NCBI RefSeq assembly: GCF_013368755.1
Contig: NC_049562.1
Location: 6,634,001-6,698,000 of the forward strand
Direction: 5' to 3'
Length of the DNA stretch: 64,000 nt
Source: Talaromyces rugulosus
Lineage: Eukaryota; Ascomycota; Eurotiomycetes; Eurotiales; Trichocomaceae
The first letter of the stretch is position 1. Every line of letters starts with the position of its first letter. This document shows, piece after piece, positions 32,921-44,424 of the stretch. The translations under genes were made by a program, and so were the position numbers. Under the pieces are notes generated by a model. It saw only the letters and a list, made by a program, of their open reading frames with translations, made no database searches and was not told where the DNA came from.

Positions 32921-33443
32921 ATGTCTGTCACACATTGTCTCTTCTTGAAATTCAAGCCCGATAGCGAGGTGACTAGAGAGGCCAAGGCAAAGGTGAGACG
33001 AAAATAGCCACAGGGAATCGATATATGTTATTATCTGATTTCTAACTCCTTGCTCGTCTCCTTTTAGACTTTCCTTGATTTGCTGGGTTTGAAGGAGAAC
33101 TGCGTCCATCCCGACACGGGTAAACCATATATGTTGTCCATTAAAGGCGGAATTGATAACTCCGTCGAAGAGGGAGGAAACGTGAGCTTGCTCCTGTCTG
33201 AGTATCCATGCCTCTGGCATTAACATATTTCTCCAGAAAGGTATGACACATGGATTTGTCATGGAGTTTGCGAGTCAAAAGGATCGGAATTACTACATCC
33301 ATGACGATCCGCATCACCTGCGTCTCGAGAGTCAGATAAGAGCCCTCATGGAAGATGGGGTAGCCGTTGACTTTACCCCAACTATTTTCTACGACTGGGC
33401 TTCGCCGGATACCAATGGGGCAAAAGCCAATGGCAAAAAGTGA
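32921..33443 (+). CDS. Dabb (stress-responsive dimeric alpha/beta barrel) domain protein
   Basis: Three exons (32921-32992, 33068-33181, 33237-33443) give 130 residues, a single ferredoxin-like Dabb domain. Seen: MSVTHCLFLKFKPDSE, then FLDLLGLKENC, SIKGGIDNSVEEGGN, and THGFVMEFASQKDRNYYIHDDPHHLRLE, which matches the family core with its paired His residues. Dabb proteins are small dimers; some act as cyclases or isomerases (olivetolic acid cyclase is one), others have no known activity. It is 1.4 kb beyond the NmrA-like gene on the same strand, so it may be a cluster member with a tailoring or scavenging role, or an unrelated neighbour. Confidence 0.85.
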
Positions 33444-35876
33444 TCGGTTGGATACAATCGGAGTGCTGTCTATGTTTTCGTACACGCCGCTCGATGCTAC
33501 AAATTGGCTTTTTGTAGATTGATTGGTATTCCGTCAAGTTTATCATCAATCGTAAAGGCAGGTGCAGCAATAATATCTTACAGTTGAACCGTTAAAATGG
33601 AATTAGTAAAAAGCATACCTAGATATAATTCAGAACCGTTCTGTGTACGAATAATTACTAGATTTTTTGACGTACGTAGGTAGGGTGATGAATAAGCTTG
33701 GAGCCTTGGAAATATATAGTTACCTAGGTAAGTTTCAGTGGCCCTGGAGACGAGTAAATCCTCACTCATAATCTTGATACTTTACAACATATGAAGACAG
33801 GATATCCAACTTAACTATCAAGCAGGCCTTGTTGTACAAGGATAAGAACAACGCGATGAAGCACCATCTCAGAATCTGAAACACTTTGCCAAGCAAGGGC
33901 AAGTAGTTGGTATAATTTAAGATGTGAGTAAGTACTATAATATAATGTGAATATAAGGTTCGAACAGCGTGATTATATTGGTAGTAGAATGATTTGTAGG
34001 GTTGGAGTTATAGGGTAGCTATTCACTAAAGTCTCTCTTTTTTCTTGTATAATTTAGATAGTGTGATTTGTAGATTACATAACGTATAAAAAGTAGATAG
34101 AATATAAGATATAGATTATATTAATATAGAATAAACTACTTAAAACTTTTTATTTTTAGAGATAAAATCTTAAGCTTATAAGTTTAATCTAAATAAAATC
34201 TTACTTATTAATAAAGTTATATATTATAAATATAAGAAGTAATTGCTTTCTTTATAATACATCCTTTGTGATATATCGACTCAACTCACAGAGGATCTGC
34301 TGGCCTTTGTAAGCCACATCAGACATTTCCAAGCCTAGCACTTCACAATAGATTTTGATCTAGATATCTAGTTCATTCTATCAATGGATAGCTATGCAAT
34401 GCGGCTCACTGCAATAGTAAAGCGATTCCTGTATCGGCATTTTTAACCCAAAACCCAACCCAGACTAGATTGGGTCTGTGTTGGGTCTGGTCGTGCGGAA
34501 GAATAAATTACAGTGAACCGCACTGCACGGCCAGTACTGATAAGTCACTATAGAATTAACCTAATTACTGATTTTAAATGATTCCCATTTTTTATATGCA
34601 TATATAAATCTTTCTATATTAAACCATAATTTGAATTAAGATTACGGCTCTATTCTTATAGAAAACAGATATAACTCTTAAATTAAGCAGTCTGTACTAA
34701 CCCTAGTAATATACTAGTTCTTATATTATACTCTCTTTTCTACAAAACTTAATATATAGATTAGTGTATAGTCTTTAATAGAGAAGGTATACCGCAGTCT
34801 AACAGTTATTACTGAAATAAAATCAACGGACTAGTTGGTTGCTTTTGCATTGGTGTTGGACTTGAAATTGTAATAGTATAGTTTGGAGAATCGATAGCTA
34901 GACAGAAAGCTTCAAATCTTTTTTTTTGACGTGAGTTGAATCGAGATCATTCCCACGGCATTCTTTAAAACTGCAATCGCGATTAACTTGATTGAGCTGT
35001 TCACAAATTGTTACCGTTGTGTATTTAGAACAAAACTATATCGTTCACGGCTCTACGCAGTTAGAAAGCCTTCCATTTTCTACGACGTTACACATTAATC
35101 CAAGAAACTCTATAAGAGAAGTTCCACGCAGATCTTTACCTTGTATTGCACATGAGCGGTAAGACTAATTAGATAGGTCGTGCTCTGGTTTGCTTTTGGC
35201 TCCCCATATTTTAATATTTAATCAATTTATCCCAGCCAATTTATTGTTCAAAGGCGAGAAGATTAGACCCACCGCTGATAGACTAATAAAACGTAACTAC
35301 ATTAATAGAAACCCGGTGACCGATGAAGCGGGGGTTACCTCTAAGTAGCTAGAGCGTTGACTAATACGCTAGTTGACTCCTGAGAAGTACCACTGCCATA
35401 TCCCTGAAAACAGGTGTACAGTATTTTAGTTTCCCGAGGCCGTCAAGACTACGCACGGCCTCCTATAATTGTACTTTAATTCTAGAAGATCAAACTTGAC
35501 CCCCCTAGCCATATGATAAGCAAGAGAATATTATCCATCTAAAAATAATGCTACCTCCGAAAACGTTACAGATTTCTTATTTACTCTATTCTTAACTAAT
35601 TACTATAGTAAGAGAATATGTGACTAGGTAGGTCGGTTGCGCCGTTGACCCGTGAAACAATATTAGTTGTTGTTTACATTATGAGTATCATAATTAAAAT
35701 TTTTACGACCGTGGTATTGGCTAATACTACGTCACTTTAATTCCAAGTGGACGGAAAATCCCCTAATAGGTATAAATATTCTAAACTTTTCTCTCCATCT
35801 CTCGTAGCTGATTAGTCTTTCTACACACCACAATACGCTCAGTCTTCTTAACAAGTCTCTCTGGATTACAAACAAC
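33444..35876. other. AT-rich repeat-derived desert, 2.4 kb
   Basis: Stretches at about 33900-34260 and 34560-34850 are almost pure A/T and lack coding potential, consistent with RIP-degraded transposons. The block TAATAGAGAAGGTATACCGCAGTCTA (about 34778-34803) recurs at 44190 and, inverted, at 43228, marking a shared element end. A TATA-like TATAAATATTC lies at about 35771, some 105 bp before the next ATG. Confidence 0.55.
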
Positions 35877-36593
35877 ATGAAATTCTTACCGATTGTTTTG
35901 ACTGTCCTCGCTTCCCTAATTCCGTCCTGTATGGCACTCTGCGATATCAGCTGGAACATCCCCGATGTCCCTTCCGAAGGATTAACAGACATTACCTTTC
36001 CGATTAACATCGCCAATGCCCCTCATACAGCAGGTTACTACTTTGCGCAACAGTTCGGTTTTGTTGGACTCGCAGATGTCGGGTACATTGGTTTGCAGCC
36101 GCGACCGGACTCTGACTCTGGTAGCACCATGCACGGTGTCTTTTCTTCTTTTGTCTCTGGCGCCACGTCTACAGATGACAACTGCAGTAACGGCGCAGAT
36201 GGTGGAGATGGAGTGAGCTGCGCAGTTGATTTTCTCGCGTCTTACTCGGATACCTGGAATCTAGTAGTTACGAGCGATGGAAATACCTGGTCTGGTGCGG
36301 CTGTCGATTCTTCTTCAGGGGTGCAGCAGAATATAGGTACATACACCTTGCCAGCCGGTGCAGGTGGTATTCAGAGTTCACAAGTGGGCTTCGTGGAGTA
36401 CTATCCCTGGAATGGTAATTCTACCTTCACATGTGCGGATCTCCCAAGTACAAAAGGGACTTTCTATCCTCCTACAACACAGAGTTCGTCCAATGGTGCG
36501 GTAACAGGGGACATTAGCGGCTCGGTTGACAATTGTCAATCATATATAACCCAGCAATCGATTTCTGGTGGAGTGGACTTCAGTATATCTTAG
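35877..36593 (+). CDS. Secreted protein of unknown function (DUF3472-like)
   Basis: Single exon, 238 residues. A clear signal peptide (MKFLPIVLTVLASLIPSCMA) is followed by a beta-rich, Gly/Ser-rich, Cys-poor mature protein. The central part (YYFAQQFGFVGLADVGYIGLQPR, then GVFSSFVSG and a spaced pair of Cys around a DGGDG turn) resembles extracellular DUF3472-type domains, but I cannot name a function. It is intron-free and stands alone between AT-rich blocks. The promoter is visible (see upstream TATA-like site) and the frame is intact, so it is likely a real gene. Confidence 0.75.
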   Translation: MKFLPIVLTVLASLIPSCMALCDISWNIPDVPSEGLTDITFPINIANAPHTAGYYFAQQFGFVGLADVGYIGLQPRPDSDSGSTMHGVFSSFVSGATSTDDNCSNGADGGDGVSCAVDFLASYSDTWNLVVTSDGNTWSGAAVDSSSGVQQNIGTYTLPAGAGGIQSSQVGFVEYYPWNGNSTFTCADLPSTKGTFYPPTTQSSSNGAVTGDISGSVDNCQSYITQQSISGGVDFSIS

Positions 36594-36649
36594 TTTTATC
36601 ATGTTATGGTGGTTGATCTTTGGGCAAAAAAAACCCCCCCTTTCTTTTG

Positions 36650-36945
36650 CAGTGGGAAACCACTGCATTGGACCCTCGGAGAGGTGGTTTCCTCGGCGGC
36701 CGGGAATCTTATGGTTCTCGGAGAGGCTCTGGATTTCTTTCATTTACGTATGTTTTAAAAGAAAGGAAGAAGAAGAGATAGCGGAGCGCGGTTCACCTAG
36801 TGAATACAATTGAGATTGAGTTTATTATTTGGGATTTTATAGGCACCCTGCTCGTTGCAAGTAAGTGCCGGTTCGACGAACACCCTGCCACTGCTCACAC
36901 TGGCCCATTCCACGGGCCGGTCATATCTTCCACCACACTATTAAA
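36650..36945 (+). repeat. Left inverted repeat of a 7.4-kb repeat-bounded segment
   Basis: GTGGGAAACCACTGCATTGG.. (36653-36695) is the reverse complement of 43990-44033. The later part, GCAAGTAAGTGCCGG..CACACTGGCCCATTCCACGGG..CTTCCACCACACTA (36855-36944), is the reverse complement of 43804-43895. Order and spacing are mirrored. The first block is itself an imperfect palindrome (GGAAACCAC..GTGGTTTCC). Confidence 0.75.
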
Positions 36946-39900
36946 TAATGTATGTAATTATTAGGAATGCTATCGAAATATTAAATTCTAGTTAATGTGT
37001 AGCTCTATTGGATAAAGTTATCTTGTAACTCTTAGGCTACGTGTTAAGATGATAGGTAATAGGCTTATATAGTTTCTAAAGTATTAAATGCTCTATTGCT
37101 TTTAGAGATTTAATATAATTGATATAATATATATAAGAGTTATTTAATATAAACTTTTTAGGAATTAATATATAAGTTACTATCTACTCTCTAAATTGGC
37201 TTGGATAAACCTACTTGATGCAACTACACCTACATATATATATGTAAAGTGCCATGCCCAGGAAATGCCTGATTTAGCTTACCAAGGCCTGTAGATCCCC
37301 TATAGATTAAGTTAATATATCACAAAAGAAGCATCACAAAGAAAGTAATTACCCCTTATATTTATAAGGTATAACTTAAATAAAAAGTAATATACTATCA
37401 CACTAGGCTGGGCCTATGCTGGTGGCTTGCACGCTGCTCCTCATAGTTTGACAAGAGCGTTCTGCACCCCGGCTAGACCGTTGGAGTGGGCGGACGAGCA
37501 AATCGCAACTGGGCAGAGACTTGCACAACAACAATATTAATAGTTGGAAGCATACACTGCTTATCTTGACTATCCTTCTTTCGCATTGTGCTGCTTATTA
37601 CTCAGCGTCAGTCAACTGGTGGCGAAATCTAAACAGATGGCTCCAAGTTAATATTAATCCCCATACGCTACACTCTGCTCCATAGTTACCCTGCTGCATG
37701 GCATGTCTTCATATCTCAACGGTAAGGTCTACACTTGAAGATCGTGCGGGTAAAAGAATAACACGCTGCAGGGTCTCCTCCGGACAATATCATTATCACT
37801 GCTTATCGATCCTCTCTGAGAGGTCCGAGCCCGCTGGGAGCTACAGCCGAGGCACTGGCCAATTGCTGCAGTCGACGAATCTTGATTTCGCGTTTTGATG
37901 TCTGCCACATCGGGAAACTTGCGTGTTATCCCCAGAAACCCAGGAGGAATACCGCGCCCAGGAGTCGAATTGCTAGGTGCTGATTGGCCGGAGAGTTCTT
38001 ATCTCCGAGTCTGTCTAGATTGGAGGTACATACAAGACGTATACTAACCGGACGATGGTGCAACAAACTCAAATCTTTGGTCTTTGTCTGGAGCAGCCTA
38101 ATCCGGATGGATAGCATTCTGCTTGGCGATCGTTCCATTGCGCGAGAATTTTAGAACAATGAACAGCCAACAACCAGCCACGGTGAGTTTGGCTTCAGGC
38201 GGGCGATCTGCGTGCTGTGCTCTGCGGTCGTCCAGTGGAGGACTAGAGTAGGGATCTGGGTGATCAGCTAGTTAGTTGGTTAAGTAATTCACAGTTGAGG
38301 CTTGAGTTTGCCCAGGCCTAGCGCAGTCTAAGCGTTTTGTGCATCTCGGCGGGATTGGATACATCTGCCATCAGTGCATCAACTTTCAAAAGACGGGGAG
38401 AAATAATACGCGCAATAAACCGTGTTTGATAATATTCCAGACTGCCCGGTGGAGAGTGGATAACTGGAGAGTCAGTGGAGAGAGTCTGAACGTGAATTGT
38501 GGGGCTCCGCCATCAACCCTCGTACCCGCCTTGGCCTCTTGCAGCAGCCATCGCCAGGGTCCAAGGCCGTGCCCTCGTTTAACTGAAAGTGCGCGTTGTC
38601 GACTCTGTGATTTTAGGAAACCCGTGACATTCGGCTCGATATTGACCCCGGGTAAAGAAGACCGTATCGCTTTTCTCCACCTCGTCTTCGCTTAGCTATT
38701 CATCCTTGAGCTATTTCATGTCACATCATATAATCGAGATTGGCATCACGCAGCAAAGCAGGATAGCGTCAGACGACTTTCGAAAGACCTAGCAGGAAAA
38801 GGACAGAGTTGGTCTCGATATTTGATTGCAATGAGACTAGAAAGTATACATGAATAGCTAATTCAAAACGCACTCGGTACAATTACCTGGTACATTAGCC
38901 CTGTTAGTGGCAACAGATCCCATTGGCGCGCAGAGATTTCCATGCAATAGCTAATAACTAGTCTTTATGATGATAATGTAAGTCTTTTATCACTGGCGAT
39001 TGCTATTACTCAATATTTGTTACCGAGCTTGGTATAAGTCTACAGATATTCCAACGCCGCGGAAGCTAACCATTTTTCCCGCGACCCAGATCTACCGGAT
39101 TATTGCTTCTACTATTTTCTGTGGCTGCGATAGAGTAGTCCTCCTAAAAAAAAGAGTTTGTCGAGACACCGGAAGATGGTTAAGAATCTATATAGCCACC
39201 ACTATTACATGTGAATCTGTGGCATCAACCGAACATATGTTATTTCGTAGACGTGCGGACTTGACATGATAGTATATCAAATGATGCAAATATTGTATAA
39301 CTATGCAGTGACTATGTGCTATGTGACTATGTGAGAAGCCTGCTCCCATTGGCCGGCGGATGCGGGTATCATTGATACAAGCAATATGACTTAGTAAAAT
39401 AGACAACATTGAACGTACACCAGCGACAGCATCACCAGCCAAAAAGACAAGGTGGCTGAGGTGGAAGATGCATCATTGGAGCCTAGAGCTCTAGACATTA
39501 CATACTGTGGAGGTAAGTGATGGGTAAATCAGACACCAAAGCTTGGCCTAACATGAATACGCAACTTTACATAATCCCTGCATAGCCTGAGATTAAAAAA
39601 AAAGTATTAACGAAATCACTTGGGCTAGTTATATTAAGGAGTTGAATATTTGACGCGTTTTTGGGCGGAGGTGGCCGGGTTATTGTCCGATTACGTTATA
39701 TGTTTTTTGAAATTGATATAATCAATTGTATTTGCTCAGGGCTGCGGGGGGCTAATCCAGCCTGCCAGGACGCGTTGGCTGCAGGCCTAGACGGGAAACA
39801 GAAAATGGACAACTTTCTGCGAGATACCCCATACTCTGTACAGTAAATGAAAGAACTTGTACTAGTTTCTAACAACTGGAGCTTACGTGGCTAGTTCACT

Positions 39901-40117
39901 AGCTTGCATGAGTACCTAAGCAATCCAATAGGAATTCCATGAGTCTGGCTAGGAATGGTGCACTATGCAACTACATAGAAATAGAATTGATTAAATTTAG
40001 AACCCGTGCGAGAGAACATATATGGAGCATGAAATATAAATACCCCCTCGAGTCTCATGTCATCACTTTCAAAGGAGAGAAAAATACAATCGATCAAAAT
40101 CAATCAGTTGTTCGAAA
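36946..40117. other. Gene-free stretch, 3.2 kb
   Basis: AT-rich to about 37400 (with a fragment at about 37246 of the repeat AAGTGCCAGGCCCAGGAATG), then ordinary composition to 40117. Open frames at 38339-38695 and 39661-39846 have no family resemblance. It may contain remains of genes decayed beyond recognition. Confidence 0.45.
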
Positions 40118-41174
40118 ATGCCTTCCTACCTTATCACTGGAGCCTCAAGGGGCATTGGTGTGAGTTTGCATCGTAGATGAGTCCATGGTTATGCTAGTCA
40201 TCTAAAATATATATGCTGATTGAAGATATAGTGGGAGTTCTTGAGCCAGCTGGCCAGCAACCCCAGCAACACTGTCATTGGCCTTGTTCGGAACAAGTCT
40301 GCCACTGAGACTAGGGTAACTCAAGAGTGGCCGGGAAGGTCTAACATCCATATCTTGCAGGGTGATATCAGCGATTACAATTCTCTTGAGGTGAGTCAAC
40401 ATTCCTTCTAACTTACTACCTACCTTATTCATATCTGACTATAGTAGGCTGCAGCTGCTGAAACAGAGAAGATCACCGGAGGTGGTCTCGATAATTTGAT
40501 AGCCAATGCCGGGGCAGTGGCCCACTGGGATGCATACGATCCAATTGGAATCTTGTATGTCTTGCTTGTATAAAGATAATGAGCAAACTAATAAGAGCAG
40601 AGCTCAACAGCCTGAAATCCTCGAAAAAGAACTCATGCACCTCCTCCGAGTTAATGTAGTCGGCAACATCCATCTCTTCAGCGCCTTCACCCCCCTCCTC
40701 CGTCGAGGCCAGACGAAGAAAGTAATCGCCATCTCCAGCGGTCAGGCGGCGCTGGACATGATCCCCAAGCTGCAGATAGAGTTGTCGTCACTGTACTCTA
40801 TTAGTAAAACAGCCCTGAATACCGCCGTGGCCAAGTTTAGTGCACAGTATAATAAAGAAGGGATTCTCTTCATGAGCGTCTGTCCCGGATTAGTGGATAC
40901 AGGACGTTATGACGACGGTATGCGTGGTATAACCTTGGAAGTTGCTTTTTATATAAATGTTACTAATATCTATAATACTTACAGGAACTCCGGAACAGCG
41001 CGAACGCTTAAAAAAATGTTTTATTCCTTTGCAGAGTATGCACCAAATTTCAAAGGCGCCAGCACCACCGAGGCCGCCGTAAAGGATGTTCTTTCTGTTA
41101 TGGATAAGGCTAGCGTGGACAATGGAGATGGGGGGTCGTTTGTCTCGCATTTTGGGAACCAACAATGGTTGTAG
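40118..41174 (+). pseudogene. Short-chain dehydrogenase with a one-base frameshift
   Basis: Five exons are readable: 40118-40159, 40232-40390, 40448-40554, 40601-40917, 40985-41174. The protein starts MPSYLITGASRGIG, continues EFLSQLASNPSNTVIGLVRN, LIANAGAVAHWDAYDP, LLRVNVVGNIHLFSAF, VIAISSGQAA, and has the catalytic YSISKTALN, then ends FVSHFGNQQWL. It resembles fungal sniffer-type SDRs. The summed exons are one base short of a multiple of three. After the last intron the frame runs GTPEQRERLKK and is lost at an A7 run (41010-41016); one more A would restore it. Keeping the 67-bp last intron also restores the frame but inserts junk. Either recent pseudogene, sequencing error, or an odd splice form. 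Confidence 0.7.
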
Positions 41175-41433
41175 GGGTTTCAATTCTGCAGAGCAACTTA
41201 TCACAAGATCCGTCTACCTACCAGTGCATGCTGGCGACCATGCTGATTGAATCAGGTGTGGAAGGCTGCTTCTGCTGGATTTACCTACAAATATGCGCAG
41301 GCACTTTCCATTTTACATGAATAAATCCTAAATTGTTTCATCCTACTAGCATAGCTTCCCTGATTCATTCCAATATAGCAACTACCTACTTCATCTACGT
41401 ATAGAAACGAAGAACACCTGACAATAATAAGAT

Positions 41434-43012
41434 CTACATACTCTTTATATGAAAGATATCACACAAACGTCGGCAAAATCGCACAACAGCTGATAACACC
41501 AGTAAGTTTATCCGATCAGCCAAATCATCCTGTGTCCAGATAGCCATAATCAGTTTTCTGACGAGATACAGGGACCTCGACGAGGCCTTTTCTTCTGTTT
41601 TCGCTATCAAATTCAGAATTGACATTCTCTCGCTATCTTTTCGTGCTTCACAGCCTAATATAAACAAGGGAAATTGTACCTCACAAGCGCCGATTTGGGA
41701 TATGGTAGCGAATGAATTCTGGATGCGCTGCTCTTTTTCCTCGGCTGGCTCGAGTGGGCTCACCACTGACGACACTCGAGTGAGATATACCAGCATTGCT
41801 GACTGAAATAGTTCCATTATTGTATCATCGGAAATGGGAATACTTCGTATTCGGAAAGTGAGAATTTCAAGACACTAGCGTATTCTTCCCTATTATAGGC
41901 GGGGACTATCTCTGGTGATTTTGTCGTCTCGCATACCTCTAACAGCAGGGCTAAAATAACGTTACACAGATGAATCCCACGGTTCCAATATAGACTCGTC
42001 TGATACTGAATGTAAAAATGAAGGATTCCAGTAGACCATACTAAACCGTGACAGGGTATCGTGGTAGTATACCCAGTCCAGTAGGGTGCTGAACTCACTA
42101 TGTCGATTCAGCTGGCAGACTCTGATCATGGGTTTTGCGCCTGGCATATGCGTGATCCATTGACCGGATGTGCAAGATGCATGTTTGATTTCGAAGGAGC
42201 ATAATAGCATCCCCGCAGCGACAAGTTGTGCTGCCTCCATGGAACCGATATCATCGCTCTTCGGGGCGACTACAAGGGCTCTGAGAGTGGCAACTTGAAG
42301 GTCTGCGGCCTGAGATTGCAAGCCATCTCGATGCACGGATGACAGGGCGAGAAGAGATTGGAATACCGCGGCGACAGAAGGAGAGTCGTTGGCAAGAGCC
42401 ATTCGCATAAGCTGGTTTCCCACATCAATTGGGTTGTGGCCGAAGGTTGTCAGACAGCGAGAGGTAGTAGAGTGGACTAGGCATTCAAGTTAGCTGTTTT
42501 GTTTCGTTTGGGGCCAGGGAGATATCCAAGTATTGAAACAAGATTCTACAGTATTATATCAAGTCACTCTCTGCAGTACTCAAATGGTTGGCATTAAAAG
42601 CAAATGGCGACTTGAACATAACCGGTTGTTTCTCTATCCTATAAGTATGTTTCTGGTGTGTTTTTTCCATAGGTCATAGCTTACGGTATATATTTGAGCC
42701 TGCCAGGGTGTAGTGTAACTCTATATCTCTTACGAAAACATTGACCAGATGAGCGCCTATGGTAGAAGATAGTGGTAGTCTGTTGTGTACCGGCACTGGA
42801 CCCACCATCGCACGCCTCGTATTCTTTGTGCTTGGCCAAGATAGACGGCTTCTATATCCTTGACAGGGTCGATTAGTCTTGGCGCATTGCGTGCAGATGG
42901 TTGTCCTTCTATTGCAGCGTATTCGCCGGTCTAGAGGATATTAGCGAAGGAAAGAGGCGATCTGAATAGGGCAACTCTCATATTACGGCATGTCCCGCAG
43001 CTTTCACCTATG
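41434..43012 (-). pseudogene. Zn2Cys6 transcription factor pseudogene (Fungal_trans_2 type)
   Basis: From 43002 down, SCGTC continues across a 56-bp intron into RRIRCNRRTTICTQCAKTNRPCQGY, a full binuclear cluster with all six Cys. After the linker, the regulatory domain reads FGHNPIDVGNQLMRMALA, VAAVFQSLLALSS and LDWVYYHDTLSRFSMVYW, and the C-terminus FPLFILGCEARKDSERMSILNLI and AIWTQDDLADR. Damage: no start codon before the zinc cluster (an in-frame TGA precedes it), a splice donor apparently changed from GT to GA near 42530, and frame changes near 41990 and 41860. It is therefore a decayed pathway-type regulator, lying 250 bp from the frameshifted SDR and transcribed toward it. Confidence 0.8.
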
Positions 43013-43689
43013 GTAATTCAATATTTCAATATTTTCGATTGAAGTAATCCAATGCTATTAAGATTAAAGTTTGTGGAGAACCCGTCTAAAACCTAAACCC
43101 ACCCTTGAAAACCCGCTCCACTTGTCTTGTAGTTAAGTTACCAGTTACCCATCCCATAGACGTTATGTGGGCAGAAAATTCTGCCACTGCTAGACCTAGT
43201 TGGTAGCTTTCATGGATCTATTAATAGGTGTAGGCTGCGGCGTATCCTCTCTATTAGATATTAGGTTATATACTATGTAACAGGTTGTACTACCTAAATT
43301 TTTTATGTAGTAGTGCTTACTATTCTATTTATTGGCCGTAAGTGTTTGATTCTCTGACACTTCTGTCATGGTTGACGGCTCCTAGAGTCCTACCAGTCAG
43401 GCTTGGCACCACATTATGTGCGCAGGTCTATATAAAGCTACTTACTAAACAACTTTTTCTTTAAAAAAATTATTATTACATTAGTATAAGATATTATAAT
43501 CATAATATATCTATTATTTAGTTATAATAAATAATTTTATAAATTAGTTATTTATTCTTTTTTCTTTTTTTTTTACTTTTTCTTATTGAAGCTATTAAAC
43601 TTTAAAACATCTTTTTCTATGGGATTTCAATTTTTGAAATTACTCGCGCAAACCTACCTGGATTTAGCCTAGAATTTAATTAATTGTCA

Positions 43690-44085
43690 TAAGAATGCCA
43701 AAACGTATCAACCGTTCTTTACCAGAAAGATGTTCGTTGGTAGTATTCTACCAAATAAGTATTAAAACGCATCAACCAGTCTTTACTAAAAAGGTATTTG
43801 TTGATAGTGTGGTGGAAGATATGATCGCCCCGTGGAATGGGCCAGCGTAAGCAGCGGTAAGGTGTTTATCAAACCGGCACTTACTTGCGACGGACAGGAT
43901 GCATATAAAACCTCAGGCAATTGTCACAATTCCAATTCAATTCACTATCTTTTTCTCTTGCTTGCTCGTGTACGTACATAAGGAAACCCTCAGAAACCAC
44001 CCTTCCGAGGGTCCAATGCAGTGGTTTCCCACTCACTACGAATGCCTTTCTGATAAAGAACGGTTGATACGTTTTGACACTAATA
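43690..44085. repeat. Right inverted repeat and nested MITE-like ends
   Basis: 43804-44033 mirrors the left repeat at 36650-36945. Around it are shorter inverted arms: CCAAAACGTATCAACCGTTCTTTACCAG (43698) and its reverse complement at about 44056-44083, with a diverged direct copy at 43762. CTGCGGCGTATCCTCTCTATTA (43232) is mirrored at 44190-44212. This looks like small terminal-inverted-repeat elements nested in each other. Confidence 0.65.
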
Positions 44086-44424
44086 TAGATATCTATAGAT
44101 ATTTTTATTAAGAATATAGTATTAAACTAATATCTATTATCTTTAATTTGCGGATATAGTATTGGATCTAATATCTAATAGAGAGGATATGCCGCAGTCT
44201 AGTTTAGATATAGGGATAAGTTCATAAGAATAGAACCTGAATATCTCTAGAGCCAGAATCTTAATAAATTATATTAATATATCTAACTTTAGGGAGAGCT
44301 GTATCAATCATTTTTAACTTATCAAAAGCATTAATTGATTTAATTGAATGGAGAAATTCGGACAATTTGATTGACTGAATTAACATCTGATAAGCACTGA
44401 CAGCTAGCACAGATATCCCCCTAC

